A stretch of 64,000 nucleotides of DNA from Arion vulgaris (GCA_020796225.1 CM036758.1:68585274-68649273); one strand, 5' to 3'. Positions 40,005 to 50,034 are shown, counted from the first letter of the stretch. Program-made: numbers and translations. Notes: generated from the sequence alone by a model not told the origin.

Positions 40005-40060
40005 TGGCCAGATTTTTAAAAGATACAGCAAAGTTTTGACAAAAAGGTCTTTATCAACTT
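40005..40060 (-). repeat. Rep-M scrap
   Basis: AAAAGATACAGCAAAGTTTT-GACAAAAAGGTCTTTATCAA is a diverged reverse of CTTGATAAAGGCC...GAAACGTTGCTG. Confidence 0.45.
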
Positions 40061-40069
40061 TCTTTCTTT

Positions 40070-40212
40070 TCCCCAATCATGTTTTGCATATCATCGTCTG
40101 GATAAGAATATATTTCTAGAAAAAACCTTTGTGTGCACTTCATAAACAGTGTCTTTCGTCGCCTCTATTATCAATGAGGTCCACCTTTTGCATGGTCGAC
40201 CTTTTGCTTTGC
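40070..40212 (-). mobile_element. LINE-C 3' fragment
   Basis: ATGTTTTGCATATCATCG, AGAATATATTTCTAGAAA, AACAGTGTCTTTCGTCGCCT and GAGGTCCACCTTTTGCATGG match 47147-47265. Cut off where the SINE-7 starts. Confidence 0.8.
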
Positions 40213-40465
40213 TTAAATGGGGTTTTAAAGCCGAAGGATTGACTTCATGCACCGGGTTTTACCCCATATGGCTCAGTCCCTCTCCACAGAAATGGCACGC
40301 CACCTGCCGAGAGTATTGCACAACGCACGAACTCCGTAGCTCCAGCAACAATCCTATGGTCTCTGGAAAAAAAAGCACTCCTGGACAGAACGGCGCGGTT
40401 CATTCGAACCCACGACCTTCGACTCACAAGGCAAAGAGCATAACCACTTAGCCACAGATACCCGG
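40213..40465 (-). mobile_element. SINE-7 copy
   Basis: GGGGTTTTAAAGCCGAAGG, CTCTCCACAGAAATGGCACG, CGAACTCCGTAGCTCCAGC, CGAACCCACGACCTTCGACT (B-box complement) and TAACCACTTAGCCACAGA (A-box complement). Confidence 0.9.
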
Positions 40466-40527
40466 TTTTTGTTTAAGAAACTGCATTGATCACCTGCCCA
40501 GCGTTTTCATTAAATGCGCCTTAATTG

Positions 40528-40762
40528 AAGGCTAAAGGATTAACCTCATTGCACCGGACCATATCCCACTTGACTCAGTCCCTCTCTGAAGAAATGGTAC
40601 GCCACCTGCCGAGAGTATTGCACACAGCTCGAACTCCGTAGCTCTGGTAATAATCCTAAGGCTCTCTTGAGAAAACAAATGCACACGTAAACAGAATGGC
40701 GCGGTTCGAATTCAAAATACAAGGCAAGGGCATAACCATTTAACCACAGACACCCGGGTTTT
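40528..40762 (-). mobile_element. SINE-7 copy, diverged
   Basis: Same order as the preceding copy: GGCTAAAGGATTAACCTCAT, GAAATGGTACGCCACCTGCC, TAACCATTTAACCACAGACA. Two copies in the same orientation 60 bp apart, both ending in a T-run, suggest a tandem or repeat hit. Confidence 0.85.
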
Positions 40763-40785
40763 TTTAAAAAGGAACTGCATTGATC

Positions 40786-41012
40786 GCAAACCCAGCGTGT
40801 TCGTAGCGCGTTGGACGACGGGTTACAAGCCCTCTGTGAGTGCGAGTTCAATTCCGCAGGCTGGCAGAAAAGCAACAGGTTCTCCAGATTTACGGTGTTC
40901 ATGGCACCGAACCGAAGGATTACGATGTTCATGGCACCAAACCAAAGGGTTACGATGTCTATGTCACCGAGCGGGAGAGCTGAGAAGCTCAAGTGCTTCT
41001 GGATCGGAAAGA
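40786..41012 (+). mobile_element. SINE-2 copy
   Basis: TTCGTAGCGCGTTGGACGAC (A box), GAGTTCAATTCCGC (B box), GGTGTTCATGGCACCGAAC, and GTGCTTCTGGATCGG end. An internal 30-bp unit (ACGATGTTCATGGCACC...) is present one extra time. TSD not identified. Confidence 0.88.
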
Positions 41013-41081
41013 AAAGAAGCGCATATTTTCAAACAGTCTATATAAATTTAGGTTCGCTTTAGTAGATCCTATATGGGGGTG

Positions 41082-41795
41082 GGGAAAGTATATGTGCGCA
41101 GAGGTTAGTTGCTCGCCTCTCGTGCCAAAGGTAACCGGTTTGCTCCCTCGTGGAGCTATCGGGATATTTTTCCAGAGATCCCTGATCTCAGTGTAGGTGA
41201 GATCGAGTTCCAAGTCCTATCGGAGACGGACGATAAAATGTAGGTCCCATGTTCAATTTGAACACGTAAAAGAACCCTTGGAAGTTCAAAATCGAGAATA
41301 TCAGGCTGGAAAACCACTGCCCAGTCTTCTTCTTTGCGTTCATTCTTTACGACTAATTTTAATCACAATTTGTGATAGATTTGATCTTTGCCAAGAACGT
41401 GTATACGTTGCACATCGATTTGGTAGGCCCCTAATGCATAGACTTCTACACGTTTAGGACATGTGCATCCGATTTCATCCAAACCTCCTTAGTCGCATCT
41501 TACGACATGCGTGGCAGGTAACAGTGGTTCTATTCTTTACATCACAAATTTGGGCCCCGGCAACCAACTAGGGCGGCTGCCTAGTCAAAAGTCATTAGAA
41601 AAATTGCACAACGAAATGTTTTCACAATCTTCTAAATGACTCGGGAACCCTCGCTGGTGCTACGAGGTTTGTGCACTGCAGCTGACATCTTCATGTATAA
41701 GAAAGAGATCGGAGCATACATGGTTACTCAACCAAATCAATGAAGACGATCCTATCAATCAATCAATCAATTAATCAGCCTATCAATCAAGATTC
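41082..41795 (+). mobile_element. SINE-3 interrupted by SINE-4
   Basis: Left part 41082-41326: GCAGAGGTTAGTTGC, GAGATCCCTGATCTCAGTG, ATCGAGTTCCAAGTCC. Right part 41577-41795: ACGAGGTTTGTGCACTGC and (TCAA)n. The gap is the SINE-4 at 41327-41576. Same order as 21786-22200. Confidence 0.85.
41327..41576 (-). mobile_element. SINE-4 nested in SINE-3, 10-bp TSD
   Basis: Inverted full-length copy. CTGCCCAGTC at 41317-41326 and CTGCCTAGTC at 41577-41586 (one mismatch). Confidence 0.88.
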
Positions 41796-41939
41796 AAAAT
41801 ATTATGAGAGTTGCTTTTAATTCTTTTAGTTTTTAGTATCCGTTACACCAGCAGGTTTCTAGTGTTTTTGTTAATATGGCGCTATTTTTGGGGTGTTTCA
41901 TGAGTTCTCAATGCTAATAATTTTGCTTACATATAAATA

Positions 41940-42282
41940 ACAATAATAATAATTCCTCTCGTACTGTTATACGTTACATAGGGCCTGCAAGTAACTTCTC
42001 CATACCGCTCTATTCTGGGCAACTCGCTCAATCTCCTCAATGGAACTGAGACCGATATTTCTTGCCTGTCTCAACAGAGTTCGTTTCAGGGTCACCTTAG
42101 GTCGTTCTCTCTTTCTTGAACCCTTTGCATCCCACTTCAATGCCTGCTTTGATATTCGTTGATTATTTCTTCTCAAGGTGTGTCCAACATATCTCCATCT
42201 TCTCTCTCTTATAACAGTTGTCACTAGTGGTTGACCAGACATGTCTCTGATTTCATCACTTCTCCTGAAATCTTCTCCTTAC
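41940..42282 (-). mobile_element. LINE-A C-terminal fragment
   Basis: A 91-residue open frame: QPLVTTVIRERRWRYVGHTL, RISKQALKWDAKGSRKRERP, KRTLLRQARNIGLSS, RVAQNRAVWRSYLQALCNV. The tail complement is (AAT)n at 41938-41952. Shorter at its 5' end than the copy at 8905. Confidence 0.88.
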
Positions 42283-42464
42283 ATGTCCTAAGAACAAATA
42301 GAGTAGTAGCCTTAAGACTTTCAATTACTCATTTAAATTAGTTTTCTTGTAAAATTTATGATGCAAACTGTTTTCGTCTGCCTATATAAATTGCTGAGCT
42401 CGTAGCCTTAGGACTGTCGGTTGGTTGTAAAGTAAAAACACGCAGGTACACACTCTCTGTAATT

Positions 42465-42740
42465 TAAAAAAAAAAAAAAAAGGAACCCTTTCATACCTCG
42501 TGGTATATAGGTCAATACAGTGTTAGGCCTGTATTTTCATTGACCGTCGGCACACAATGGGTGATGTGGTCAGCATCACGCCGGCCGCCTTTACTTCCCA
42601 GAGCCATGTATGGTACCCATTTGAGGCTGGGTCGACCTGAGAGCCGTCGTGGTCGGGAAAATTCCACGCACATTGCGGGAGCTGAACCCAGACCACCAGC
42701 CTTGCCAAGCAAGTTCACTAACAACTGCGCTACAGCGGCT
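42465..42740 (-). mobile_element. SINE-1 with 12-bp TSD
   Basis: Inverted copy: A-run at 42465-42481 (its T-rich 3' tail), AATGGGTGATGTGGTCAGCA, GGGAGCTGAACCCAGACC (B-box complement), CAACTGCGCTACAGCGGCT (A-box complement). CTCTCTGTAATT at 42453-42464 and 42741-42752. Confidence 0.92.
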
Positions 42741-42752
42741 CTCTCTGTAATT

Positions 42753-42916
42753 AGGAGGAAAAAGAGTGAATTATTGCTATTTTTGACTAAGACTCCAATA
42801 GCAATGGTGGAGAGAGAGAAGAGAGAGAAATTCGTGAACGATTGTCAACCAAACACACACACACGTACACACACCAGAAAGGAAATATAGTTTGAGAAAC
42901 ATATTTCGTAAAACTC

Positions 42917-42948
<32 letters not shown>

Positions 42949-42979
42949 AGTCGTAGATACTATATTTTAAAGCAGTAAC
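42753..42979. other. (AC)n region, no gene
   Basis: AGAGAGAGAAGAGAGAGAA near 42809 and a (CA)n run at about 42908-42945. Confidence 0.6.
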
Positions 42980-43160
42980 ATTCGGATATATCAAACGACA
43001 TGAGTGCCTAGAGAAGATCATTTTGGAGAGAATGATCTAGAAGATGATGGGTGCAAGATGTCATTGACGATCTGAGAATGGCTGCTGCTGACTCCTGTCA
43101 TCTTGCACAGAACAGAGAGTTTTTCAAGACTGCTGTCATTGGAGCCAATTCCGGAAGGGA
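42980..43160 (+). mobile_element. LINE-Z C-terminal fragment
   Basis: IKRHECLEKIILE, then WVQDVIDDLRMAAADSCHLA and QNREFFKTAVIGANSGR, with one stop between. This is the usual LINE ending (RRxWxxDVxxDLxxxxxxxxxLAxNRExFxxxV). Only the last 60 codons. Confidence 0.75.
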
Positions 43161-43183
43161 AATGGTACTTAATGATGATGATT

Positions 43184-43378
43184 GCCCGCGTGCCCAGCGT
43201 GTTTGTAGCGCGTTGGACTGCGGGTGACAAGCCCTCTGTGAGTGCGGGTTCAATTCGGCGGGCTGGCAGAAAAGCCACAGGTTTCCCAGATTTACGGTGT
43301 TCGTGGCAGCGAACCGAAGGGTTACGATGTCCATGGCACCGAGCCGAAGAGCTTCAAGTGCTTCTGGATCGGAAAAAA
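43184..43378 (+). mobile_element. SINE-2 with 9-bp TSD
   Basis: TTTGTAGCGCGTTGGACTGC, GGGTTCAATTCGGC, TTACGGTGTTCGTGGCAGC, GTGCTTCTGGATCGG. ATGATGATT at 43175-43183 and 43379-43387. Confidence 0.9.
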
Positions 43379-43387
43379 ATGATGATT

Positions 43388-43960
43388 ATACGGAACAAAA
43401 GAACAACTTAAAAACACATGCAGATGCCACTACATAACATTGGGTCGAAGGATCTGAGCTCATGCGTCGCTGGATCACAGAAGAAGATGATGAACACGCA
43501 CACACACACACATATGGAGAAAAGTGAACAAGATTTGAAACCAGTCGCACACACTCACAAAGAGAAGAAGAAAGGTGAAAAGTTGTAAAGCAATTTCACA
43601 CACTTAATGCACATAGACGGACAAGGTCGCATTCTAGGCTAGGGGAAAACAGCATTCCACAGACAACACAAGTTGATAAATATCGTACGGGCTTGGCACA
43701 TTAGTCACTCATTTTTTTCCTCCACCTTTCTTTCACAAGCATGACGTCAGAATGACTAGGTGCTAAACCGTTTATCGTGTCCATGAATGCATCTTTTTGT
43801 GTTCTCAAACAAGGAAGGTAGCTATGAGGGTGAGTTATGCAGACTCAGTTCTAATATTGTCTCTTTTATTGGTTTCATCATTGCTCTTTCACAACTCTCT
43901 TTGTTGTATTTTTACGACCTTTTTTAAAACTATGATATAGTATTCAGTCCATTTCAGAAA
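43388..43960. other. No gene seen
   Basis: About 570 bp with (AC)n at 43498. No element match. Confidence 0.4.
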
Positions 43961-44196
43961 TGAAAATCGTGGCATATCCTACAGGACGTAGCCATCAACC
44001 ACAGTAAACAAGTCGTTGATTTTCTAGGCACCACTTATACGTTCAGTAGTTTGCCATTGTTTTCTGAACGGTGGCGCCATCGTCCTTTTGTTAAAATCAA
44101 CGGAAACAATTTGCAAGCAAACTGTCCACAGCGTGATTCGAACTCAGAACGTCGGGGTTAATAGACCGAGTCACTAACCCCTAGGCCACAGACGCC
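43961..44196 (-). mobile_element. SINE-6 copy
   Basis: GAAAATCGTGGCATATCC, CAGGACGTAGCCATCAACC, TGATTCGAACTCAGAACG (B-box complement), GAGTCACTAACCCCTAGGCC (A-box complement). Confidence 0.88.
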
Positions 44197-44199
44197 ACA

Positions 44200-44445
44200 A
44201 ACAAGTCGTTGATTTTCTAGGCACCACTTATACGTTCAGTAGTTTGCCATTGCTTTCTGAACGGGTGGCGCCATCGTCCTTTGTTAAAATCAACGGAAAC
44301 AATTTGCAAGCAAACTGTCCATTTCAGAGCGGTAGCGTAAATAGTAGTGAGCAAGATCACAACCAAAGCGTTCCTGGTTCAAAAACATCGGTTCGCAGTT
44401 TGCAGGCAAATTTGTTAGCGTGGAATTTTTCGAATAGTACATACT
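44200..44445. mobile_element. Rearranged SINE-6: inverted halves
   Basis: 44200-44322 repeats 44010-44132 (AAGTCGTTGATTTTCTAGGC to CAAGCAAACTGTCC), minus orientation. 44326-44445 is then a plus-orientation SINE-6 head (GCGGTAGCGTAAATAGTAGT, CCTGGTTCAAAAACATCGG). CCATTTCAGA joins the halves and also occurs at 43950 before the previous copy. Confidence 0.7.
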
Positions 44446-44469
44446 TTCATAAATGGATGTTTACGTAGA

Positions 44470-44830
44470 ATAGAGGACTGAGATGGTATGATAAGATTGG
44501 TTATTGGTTACTAAACTGACGTCATTGCACTCCGTGCAGACCCATAGGTGCTCAGTCTCCCCAACAGATATCGAAGAGTATGCATACTGATGGTTCCCGT
44601 GGCTCGCTGATAAAACACACCTCTCACTCTGCCTCTCAGACATCCAGTTCGACTTGAACAACGGGTAACTCCAAACTGCTTAAATCGCTTGATCGATTCA
44701 ACATCGATTTTAGTGTCCTCATCCAACAGACAGTCGCGAAGAGACCGAAGAATATCCGCCTTATCCATTTTCAACTCCCCAACAATCGATGCTGTTGATG
44801 CTAGCCTGTCCGCTCTCTCATTACCGCAAA
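44470..44830 (-). mobile_element. LINE RNH-1: RNase H end and C-terminus
   Basis: CGNERADRLASTASIVGELK keeps the last RNase H Asp. Then MDKADILRSLRDCLLDEDTK, IDVESIKRFKQFGVTRCSSR, TGCLRGRVRGVFYQRATGTI. A frameshift near 44580 separates these from GETEHLWVCTECNDVSLVTN. Closely similar to 19740-20058. The EHLWVCxEC end is a likely zinc-binding tail. Confidence 0.88.
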
Positions 44831-45168
44831 AACATAAGATTACGAACAAGGAACTCAGAGAAAAAACTAAGCAGATACCAGTGGAGAAAAGGCTAAGGAA
44901 GATACGCTGGCGATGGATAGAACACACATTGAAAAGACCGAACAGAAGCATTGCACGACAGGCACAGTTTTGGAACCCGCAAGGAAAGAGGAGTAGGGGA
45001 AGGCCTAGACATACCCGGAGAAGAGAGCTGGAGGCTGATATTAAAAGGATAGGTAAAACATAGAAAGAATTGAAAAGGATGGCAGGAGAGAGGAAGAGCT
45101 GGAAGAAGTTTGTTGAAGACCTGTGCTCCGTTGGGAGTTGAATGGTGAAGAAGAATAAAGAATAAAAT
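44826..45168 (+). mobile_element. LINE-L C-terminal fragment, mostly open
   Basis: KHKITNKELREKTKQIPVEK, then RWRWIEHTLKRPNRSIARQA, QFWNPQGKRSRGRPRHTRRR, ELEADIKRIGKT stop, and out of frame KELKRMAGERKSWKKFVEDL. Ends TGAAGAAGAATAAAG. The LINE meets the inverted RNH-1 at 44826-44830. Confidence 0.87.
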
Positions 45169-45177
45169 AAAGAAAAA

Positions 45178-45303
45178 TAGACCTCACCGTTTAGAAAACA
45201 ATGGCAAACTACTGAACGTATAAGTGGTACCTAGAAAATCGATGATTCGTTTAATGGGGTTGATGGCTAAGTCCTGTAAAGGATATGCCAAGATTTTCAT
45301 TCA
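45178..45303 (+). mobile_element. SINE-6 3' half
   Basis: AACTACTGAACGTATAAGTG, AGAAAATCGATGATTCG and CTGTAAAGGATATGCCAAG. 5' truncated, directly followed by another SINE-6. Confidence 0.8.
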
Positions 45304-45515
45304 GCTTAAGCGGTAGTGAACTAGATGACAACCCAAGCGTACCTGGTTCAAACACCCTGGCAGGCAGTTTCGTGTCCATGCATTTTTACCAACAGTGAAA
45401 ATAGACCCCACCGTTCAGAAAGCAAGGACAAACTACTGAACGTACAAGTAGTGCATAGAAAATTGACGACTCGTTTACTGTGGTTAAGGGAGACGTACTG
45501 TAAGGGATATGCTTT
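45303..45515 (+). mobile_element. SINE-6, best plus-strand head
   Basis: AGCTTAAGCGGTAGTGAAC is the A-box region (tRNA-like) and CCTGGTTCAAACACCC the B-box region. The body has CACCGTTCAGAAAGCAAGG and ends CTGTAAGGGATATGC. Defines the family's orientation. Confidence 0.85.
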
Positions 45516-45549
45516 AGAACGAAGAACACAAATTACAGAAGTAAGTGGG

Positions 45550-45799
45550 GGACCGCCAGAGTGGTTACCGGGGCCCAAATTTGGGGTGTCTAGAATAGAA
45601 CCACTGTTACCTGCCACGCATGTCGTAAGAGGCGACTAAGGAGGTTTGGCAGAAATCGGATGCACATATCCTAAATGTGTAGAAGTCTATGCGTTTAGGG
45701 CCTACCAAACCAATGTGCGACGTATACACGTTCTTGGCAAAGATCAAACATATCACAAAGAGTGATTAAAATTGGTTGTAAGAACGAACGCAAAGAAGG
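45550..45799 (+). mobile_element. SINE-4 with 13-bp TSD
   Basis: Full-length copy from GACCGCCAGAGTGGTTACCG to ACGCAAAGAAGG. AGAAGTAAGTGGG at 45537-45549 and 45800-45812. Confidence 0.92.
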
Positions 45800-46009
45800 A
45801 GAAGTAAGTGGGAACTGCAACGATATATATATACATATATTTTTAATGTTAAAAAAACCCTGTCGTTTCTACCTGTATTGCTTCTTTTTAGGGGCGGGTT
45901 AGGGCAGGGAGGAGATATGCATGCGGATTTTCATGGTCGCAAGGCTTGTTCAGTCGCCACAAAACTGTCCAAGTTTGAATGTTTCTTTATGCCCCGACAT
46001 AAAAATTTC

Positions 46010-46085
46010 TTATTGGCCTTACCATGGATTGAACCCAAGTCTCCGCATGAGAGTCGCGTTCTAATTCCTACGGCCGACCGCTCCG
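46010..46085 (-). mobile_element. SINE-10 (tRNA-like) fragment
   Basis: TTGGCCTTACCATGGATTGA, ACCCAAGTCTCC and CGCGTTCTAATTCCTACGGC resemble 54388-54470. The complement has GGGTTCAATCCA, a B-box-like site. Only these short heads are matched. Confidence 0.5.
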
Positions 46086-46127
46086 CAATAATATATAATA
46101 CTATATGAAATAAACTGTCCCGTAGCC

Positions 46128-46305
46128 TTTTCAGATGTTAGGGATATGAAGCGCCTTTCATATTACATTTCAAGGCCCTAGCTGCAAGAGGTATGAGGGC
46201 CAATTCCTTTCCCCACGTGTGGAACGTCGAGTGTGGGATTTAACCCACAACCCTCTCGAGTCTGAGTCGATAGGCAAACTCCAACGCTTTACACTAATAC
46301 GTCCC
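46128..46305 (-). mobile_element. SINE-9 copy 2
   Basis: CCTCATACC-complement AGGTATGAGGGCCAATTCC, CCCCACGTGTGGAACGTCGA, GGGATTTAACCCACAACCC (B-box complement) and CAAACTCCAACGCTTTACAC (A-box complement). Matches 9340-9462 inverted. Confidence 0.62.
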
Positions 46306-46364
46306 AGTGTGTCCTTCTTCAGGGATCTATGGTCATGTGCTTAATTTACTGTATTAATTTACAT

Positions 46365-46492
46365 GCCTGGTAGGTCGCAGTGGTCCTATTCTGTGTTTTC
46401 CTTGCGAGCTCAGGGATCTCTGGAAAATATCCTTATTGCTCCACAAGGGAGCAGACAGAGAACCTTTGGACCGAGAGGTCGACTACTATGTC
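46365..46492 (-). mobile_element. SINE-5 and SINE-3 fragments fused
   Basis: 46365-46409 is a SINE-5 piece (TGGTAGGTCGCAGTGGTCC). From 46410, CTCAGGGATCTCTGGAAAAT to GGACCGAGAGGTCGACTAC is SINE-3. The join at GCGAGCTCAGGG uses no visible TSD. Confidence 0.6.
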
Positions 46493-47130
46493 AATGTGTG
46501 TCAAGGGAAAGAAGAAGAATGTATTATTGCTATGAATTTTTATAACCTTTACAATTCATGAGAATATATTTTCTACTTCGACTGTATTCAAATAAAAGTA
46601 CGAATATGATAATTTTTGCCTCCCATACTTTCCACAATAATAGTTCTACTAGTATTCGCAGTTGTGACCTCATTACTTGGAATAGTTTCAACTGGAAAAA
46701 CCCAGGTAGGCTCCGCCTCTCCGTGCGTCGTGCGAGCAATGATTGGCTAGACACTGCACCTATCGACTGACGTGTATGTTGCGTGGGAGGTCGGTGAGGT
46801 CATTCATGGAGATTGCTGAGGTCATTCATTGAAGGTTTGTTGATCTCAAAATTTCGCGGCAAGATAGTGACTGTGGCTGGTGTTCAGTGGGGGCCTGTGA
46901 CATTTGTTTGTGTAGAAATTATTCAAAAACTCTCTTTGTTCGGTTATTACATTCATAAATTTTAGATTAGTGAATGTGTTTACAGAGCCAGTCACATGAA
47001 ACACCAACATTCATACATTTTAACAGCTGCTAGGAGTGACTGAGTGGACATATGTGTCTGCCTAAAGGTAGAATGAAGTCGATTCAATAACTCTCTGTCT
47101 CTCTCTCTCTGTCTCTCTCTCTTTCTTTTT
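46493..47130. other. No gene seen
   Basis: About 640 bp. CTAGACACTGCACCTATCGA and GTGGGAGGTCGGTGAGGTCA are not repeated elsewhere. (CT)n begins near 47090. Confidence 0.4.
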
Positions 47131-47139
47131 TTATTTTCT

Positions 47140-47522
47140 CCAATCCTGTTTTGCCTCACAGCGATAAGAAGAGATTTCTAGAACGAGCCCTTGTGTGCGC
47201 TTCATAAAGTGTCTTTCGTCGCCTCTGTTATCTCCGAGTCCACCTTTTGCGTGGTGGCCTTTTGCTTTGTATCCATTGTATCGGAGCAACATTGCTCTTT
47301 GGGTGCACTGTCTGTTGGTAATCTGCTTATGTGGCCGAACCATTTAATTTGTTGTTTCTTGATGAACTTCAGTACTGATGTACCCACTTTTTCCTGATGT
47401 CTTCATTTCTCAATCGGTCTCTTCTTGTTACACCCAGCATTCTGCGTAGACACTTCATCTCTGTCGTGACTAGTTTTCTTCTTTTATTTGATGTCAGTGT
47501 CCAGGTTTGGCACTGATAGCAT
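47140..47522 (-). mobile_element. LINE-C C-terminal fragment
   Basis: From the right: LCYQCQTWTLTSNKRRKLVT, MKCLRRMLGVTRRDRLRNED; next frame FIKKQQIKWFGHISRLPTDS, APKEQCCSDTMDTKQKATTQ. 3' terminus at CAATCCTGTTTTGCCTCACA (complement). Closest to the 27560 copy. Confidence 0.87.
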
Positions 47523-47695
47523 AGTCTCTGCCTCGTGCCTTTTACAACCGTATTGGGGCATAGGCCATCAACCAACTCATGCCAAGTCTTCATATCTTTA
47601 GCTGTCCCATGCAACTACCTCTATCTCTTCTTTATATTGTTGATCTCTGCTTCAAAATCTCGCCTCTATATATTTCTAGGCCCCCCTTTCGAACA
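47523..47695 (-). mobile_element. LINE-L 3' fragment
   Basis: TAKDMKTWHELVDGLCPNTV in translation (complement of ATAGGCCATCAACCAACTCA). The upstream part has FEAEINNIKK-like codons. Joined to LINE-C with no spacer. Confidence 0.8.
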
Positions 47696-47739
47696 AGTGG
47701 CGAGTCCCCAAGTTAAATACAAATAAGATTCAGACCTTT

Positions 47740-48112
47740 GTCAACGGATGTTTTCAGCGGATTGTCAGACTGAGATAGCTGGTATGATAGAGTTGCAAGC
47801 ACAGACCTGTGGATAAGAACCGGATAGGAACCTATGATGACCCAGGTTAAGAGGAGAACATAGCTATGGGTCGGGCATACCCTATGGAAGACACAGTCAT
47901 TTGTCACTAGACAAGCACTTGAGTGGAACCTGCAAGAAAAACGAGAGGACGCCTAAACAGACCTGGAGACGATGACTTCTTGAGGAACTGAAGAGTACTC
48001 GACTATCCTGGGAGACCATAAAGAAAACAGGAAGTCATGGAAAAGTGGCGAACAACTGTTGAGGCCCTATGCTCCACGAGGAGTGGAGAGGGGAAAACTA
48101 AAGAGAAAGTCA
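47740..48112 (+). mobile_element. LINE-L type C-terminal fragment
   Basis: Relative of 8108-8405 and 50035-50295 (both minus). Mutated frames show GIPYGRHSHLSL, RTPKQTWRR, LLEELKSTRLSW and MLHEEWRGE. TGACCCAGGTTAAGAGGAGA is conserved among the three. Confidence 0.65.
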
Positions 48113-48179
48113 CAAAAAGTAAGCCACTTACAGAAACAAAGAAAGAGAGAAGTCAACACAGAAACAATAGTCAGCAGTA

Positions 48180-48612
48180 AGAGGTTAACACCGACTTAGA
48201 GAGAGAAGGAAAGGGGGGGAGAAGAGAGTTAACACATAAACACCCAAAAGAGAGGGGAAGGAAGGGAGAGATTAACACATAAACACCCACATAGAGAGGA
48301 AGGGAGAAGAGAGTTAACACATAAACACCCACATAGAGAGGAAGGGAGAAGAGAGTTAACACATAAACACCACATAGAGAGGAAGGAGAGAGTTAACACA
48401 TAAACACCCACATAGAGAGGAAGGAGAGAGTTAACACATAAACCCACATAGAGATGGAAGGGAGAAGAGAGTTAACACATAATGACCCACATAGAGATGG
48501 AAGGGAGAAGAGAGTTAACATATAAACACCCAGATAGAGAGGGAAGGGAGAAGAGAGTTAACACATAAACACCCACATAGAGAGGAGAGAGTTAACACAT
48601 AAACAACCACAT
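48180..48612. repeat. 36-42-bp minisatellite, about 10 copies
   Basis: The unit has GAGAGTTAACACATAAACAC-CCACATAGAGAGGAAGGGA with loss of GGA or AAG blocks in some copies; a 42-bp step at 48311 to 48353. The minus-strand Leu/Val/Tyr-rich frame is an artefact. Confidence 0.95.
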
Positions 48613-48875
48613 AGATTGTGAGAGTCACTCTTCATAGCCTGCTTGAGAAATTAGATCCTTAGTCAGTTCCCCCGCCTCCCCCATCATGATGTGATGAAAA
48701 CAGTACACACAAAAATCAACTTTGGGACCAACCTTCTTTTCTCTTTGTATCTGACCTATTTCCAACCTACACAAATAGTCCACTACCAGGTGTGAATACC
48801 ACGCGATCGACCTGTTCTTTGTGAGCTTGAGGATATTTTTATACCCTTCGTCAGTAATCACTCACTGTATTGTTG
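48613..48875 (-). other. Unrecognised 78-codon minus-strand frame
   Basis: MITDEGYKNILKLTKNRSIA then FCVYCFHHIMMGEAGEL. It contains one CxxC but no family I recognise, no splice context and no second copy. Could be chance, an element fragment or a host exon. It lies between a minisatellite and a SINE-3 piece. Confidence 0.25.
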
Positions 48876-49010
48876 TTTTAATAATGATTGATTGATATGA
48901 CCATCATCATTGCACTTTGGTGAGTAACCATGTGTGCTCCGATATCTTTCTTACACAAGATCTCAGCTGCAGTTCACGAGCTCCGTAGCACCGGTGAAGG
49001 TCCCCAATGT
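48876..49010 (-). mobile_element. SINE-3 3' part
   Basis: TGATTGATTGATATGACCAT (tail), GTGAGTAACCATGTGTGC, GCTCCGTAGCACCGGTGAAG, CCCCAATGTAAT, then an abrupt switch to LINE-W. Confidence 0.85.
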
Positions 49011-49388
49011 AATGGTGAAGATATGGACAATGAGTAAACAATTAATACTATCATTGGAAGCCACAGAGATGTGGTTTTACAGAAGAATGCTGAAAATTCC
49101 ATGGACAGCGAAAAAAACAAATGATGAGGTTTTAAATCATGGCTGCATACAAAGAAATCTTATCAAAAGAATAAGAATCCGACAATCAAGGTTCTTCGGG
49201 CATATAATGCGAAGAGAATGTTTAGAACATTTGGTGACAACTGTTAAAATTCAGGGAAGGAGAGATCGTGGAATGCAGAAGGAGAAGATGTTGGAATGTC
49301 TGGCATCGTGGTTCGATAAAAGAACTGATTACCTGTACCACGTAGAGAGAGTCGTGATCGCCTACGCCAGCAGGCATGGCACTTGACT
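49011..49388 (+). mobile_element. LINE-W C-terminal fragment, open
   Basis: One unbroken frame: SLEATEMWFYRRMLKIPWTA, KKTNDEVLNHGCIQRNLIKR, RIRQSRFFGHIMRRECLEHL, VTTVKIQGRRDRGMQKEKML, ending VIAYASRHGT stop. MWxxRRMxxIxWxxxxxNxxVL and FxGHIxRR are classic for the LINE C-terminal domain. No RT. The lack of lesions over 124 codons suggests a fairly young insertion. No poly(A) or TSD recognised. Confidence 0.9.
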
Positions 49389-49744
49389 GATTAATACTTA
49401 CACAAATTGTGTCATATTAATACTGATCGCCCATTGCCAATTAAACAACTTACTATTATGTGGATTTCAATGACACGTTGCAGGCGGAAATGAAGTTGAA
49501 TGAGAACACTTATATTGACTTCTAGTGTCTGTTTATGTTATAAAGCTGCATGTGTGTTTGTTAGAGTTGACACATTTTTATTGATAATTTGTGTGTGTTG
49601 GTTTCTGAGTAAAAATCCAACGTATTATCTTTTTATTAAATAGATAAATATATAGAAAATGTGTTATTGGTATCTCATAAAATATGTCGTAACTAGGAAA
49701 TTGATCTATTTTGGTCACATTAAGTTAGAGCTTTGCCCCCGGCA
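49389..49744. other. AT-rich, no gene
   Basis: About 355 bp without element match. Confidence 0.4.
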
Positions 49745-50025
49745 ACAGAAGCCGACTAGCTCAGACAGGAAATCGAAAATTCCTGTTTAATGGAGGCTGG
49801 TTTTTGTATATGTTTGATACAATACTGTAAGGTTTCCTGTAATCTTATTCAATTCTACGAGTCTATGGTTATTTATTGACGAAAAATGTTAATACTACTG
49901 ATATTCCTTAGCTTTAAATTTAATTTGCACCATAATATAACCTTGATTTAGCTTGTTGTATTGTTTTTAAAACTAAATAGTCTATATACAACAGCACTGG
50001 AAAGCGAAGATGACGCGACAGTTGT
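49745..50025 (+). repeat. Rep-N copy 2
   Basis: TCAATTCTACGAGTCTATGG, TTATTTATTGACGAAAAATG, CTGATATTCCTTAGC and AGTCTATATACAACAGCACT, in the order seen at 13395-13745. Confidence 0.72.
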
Positions 50026-50034
50026 GGTCTTTTT

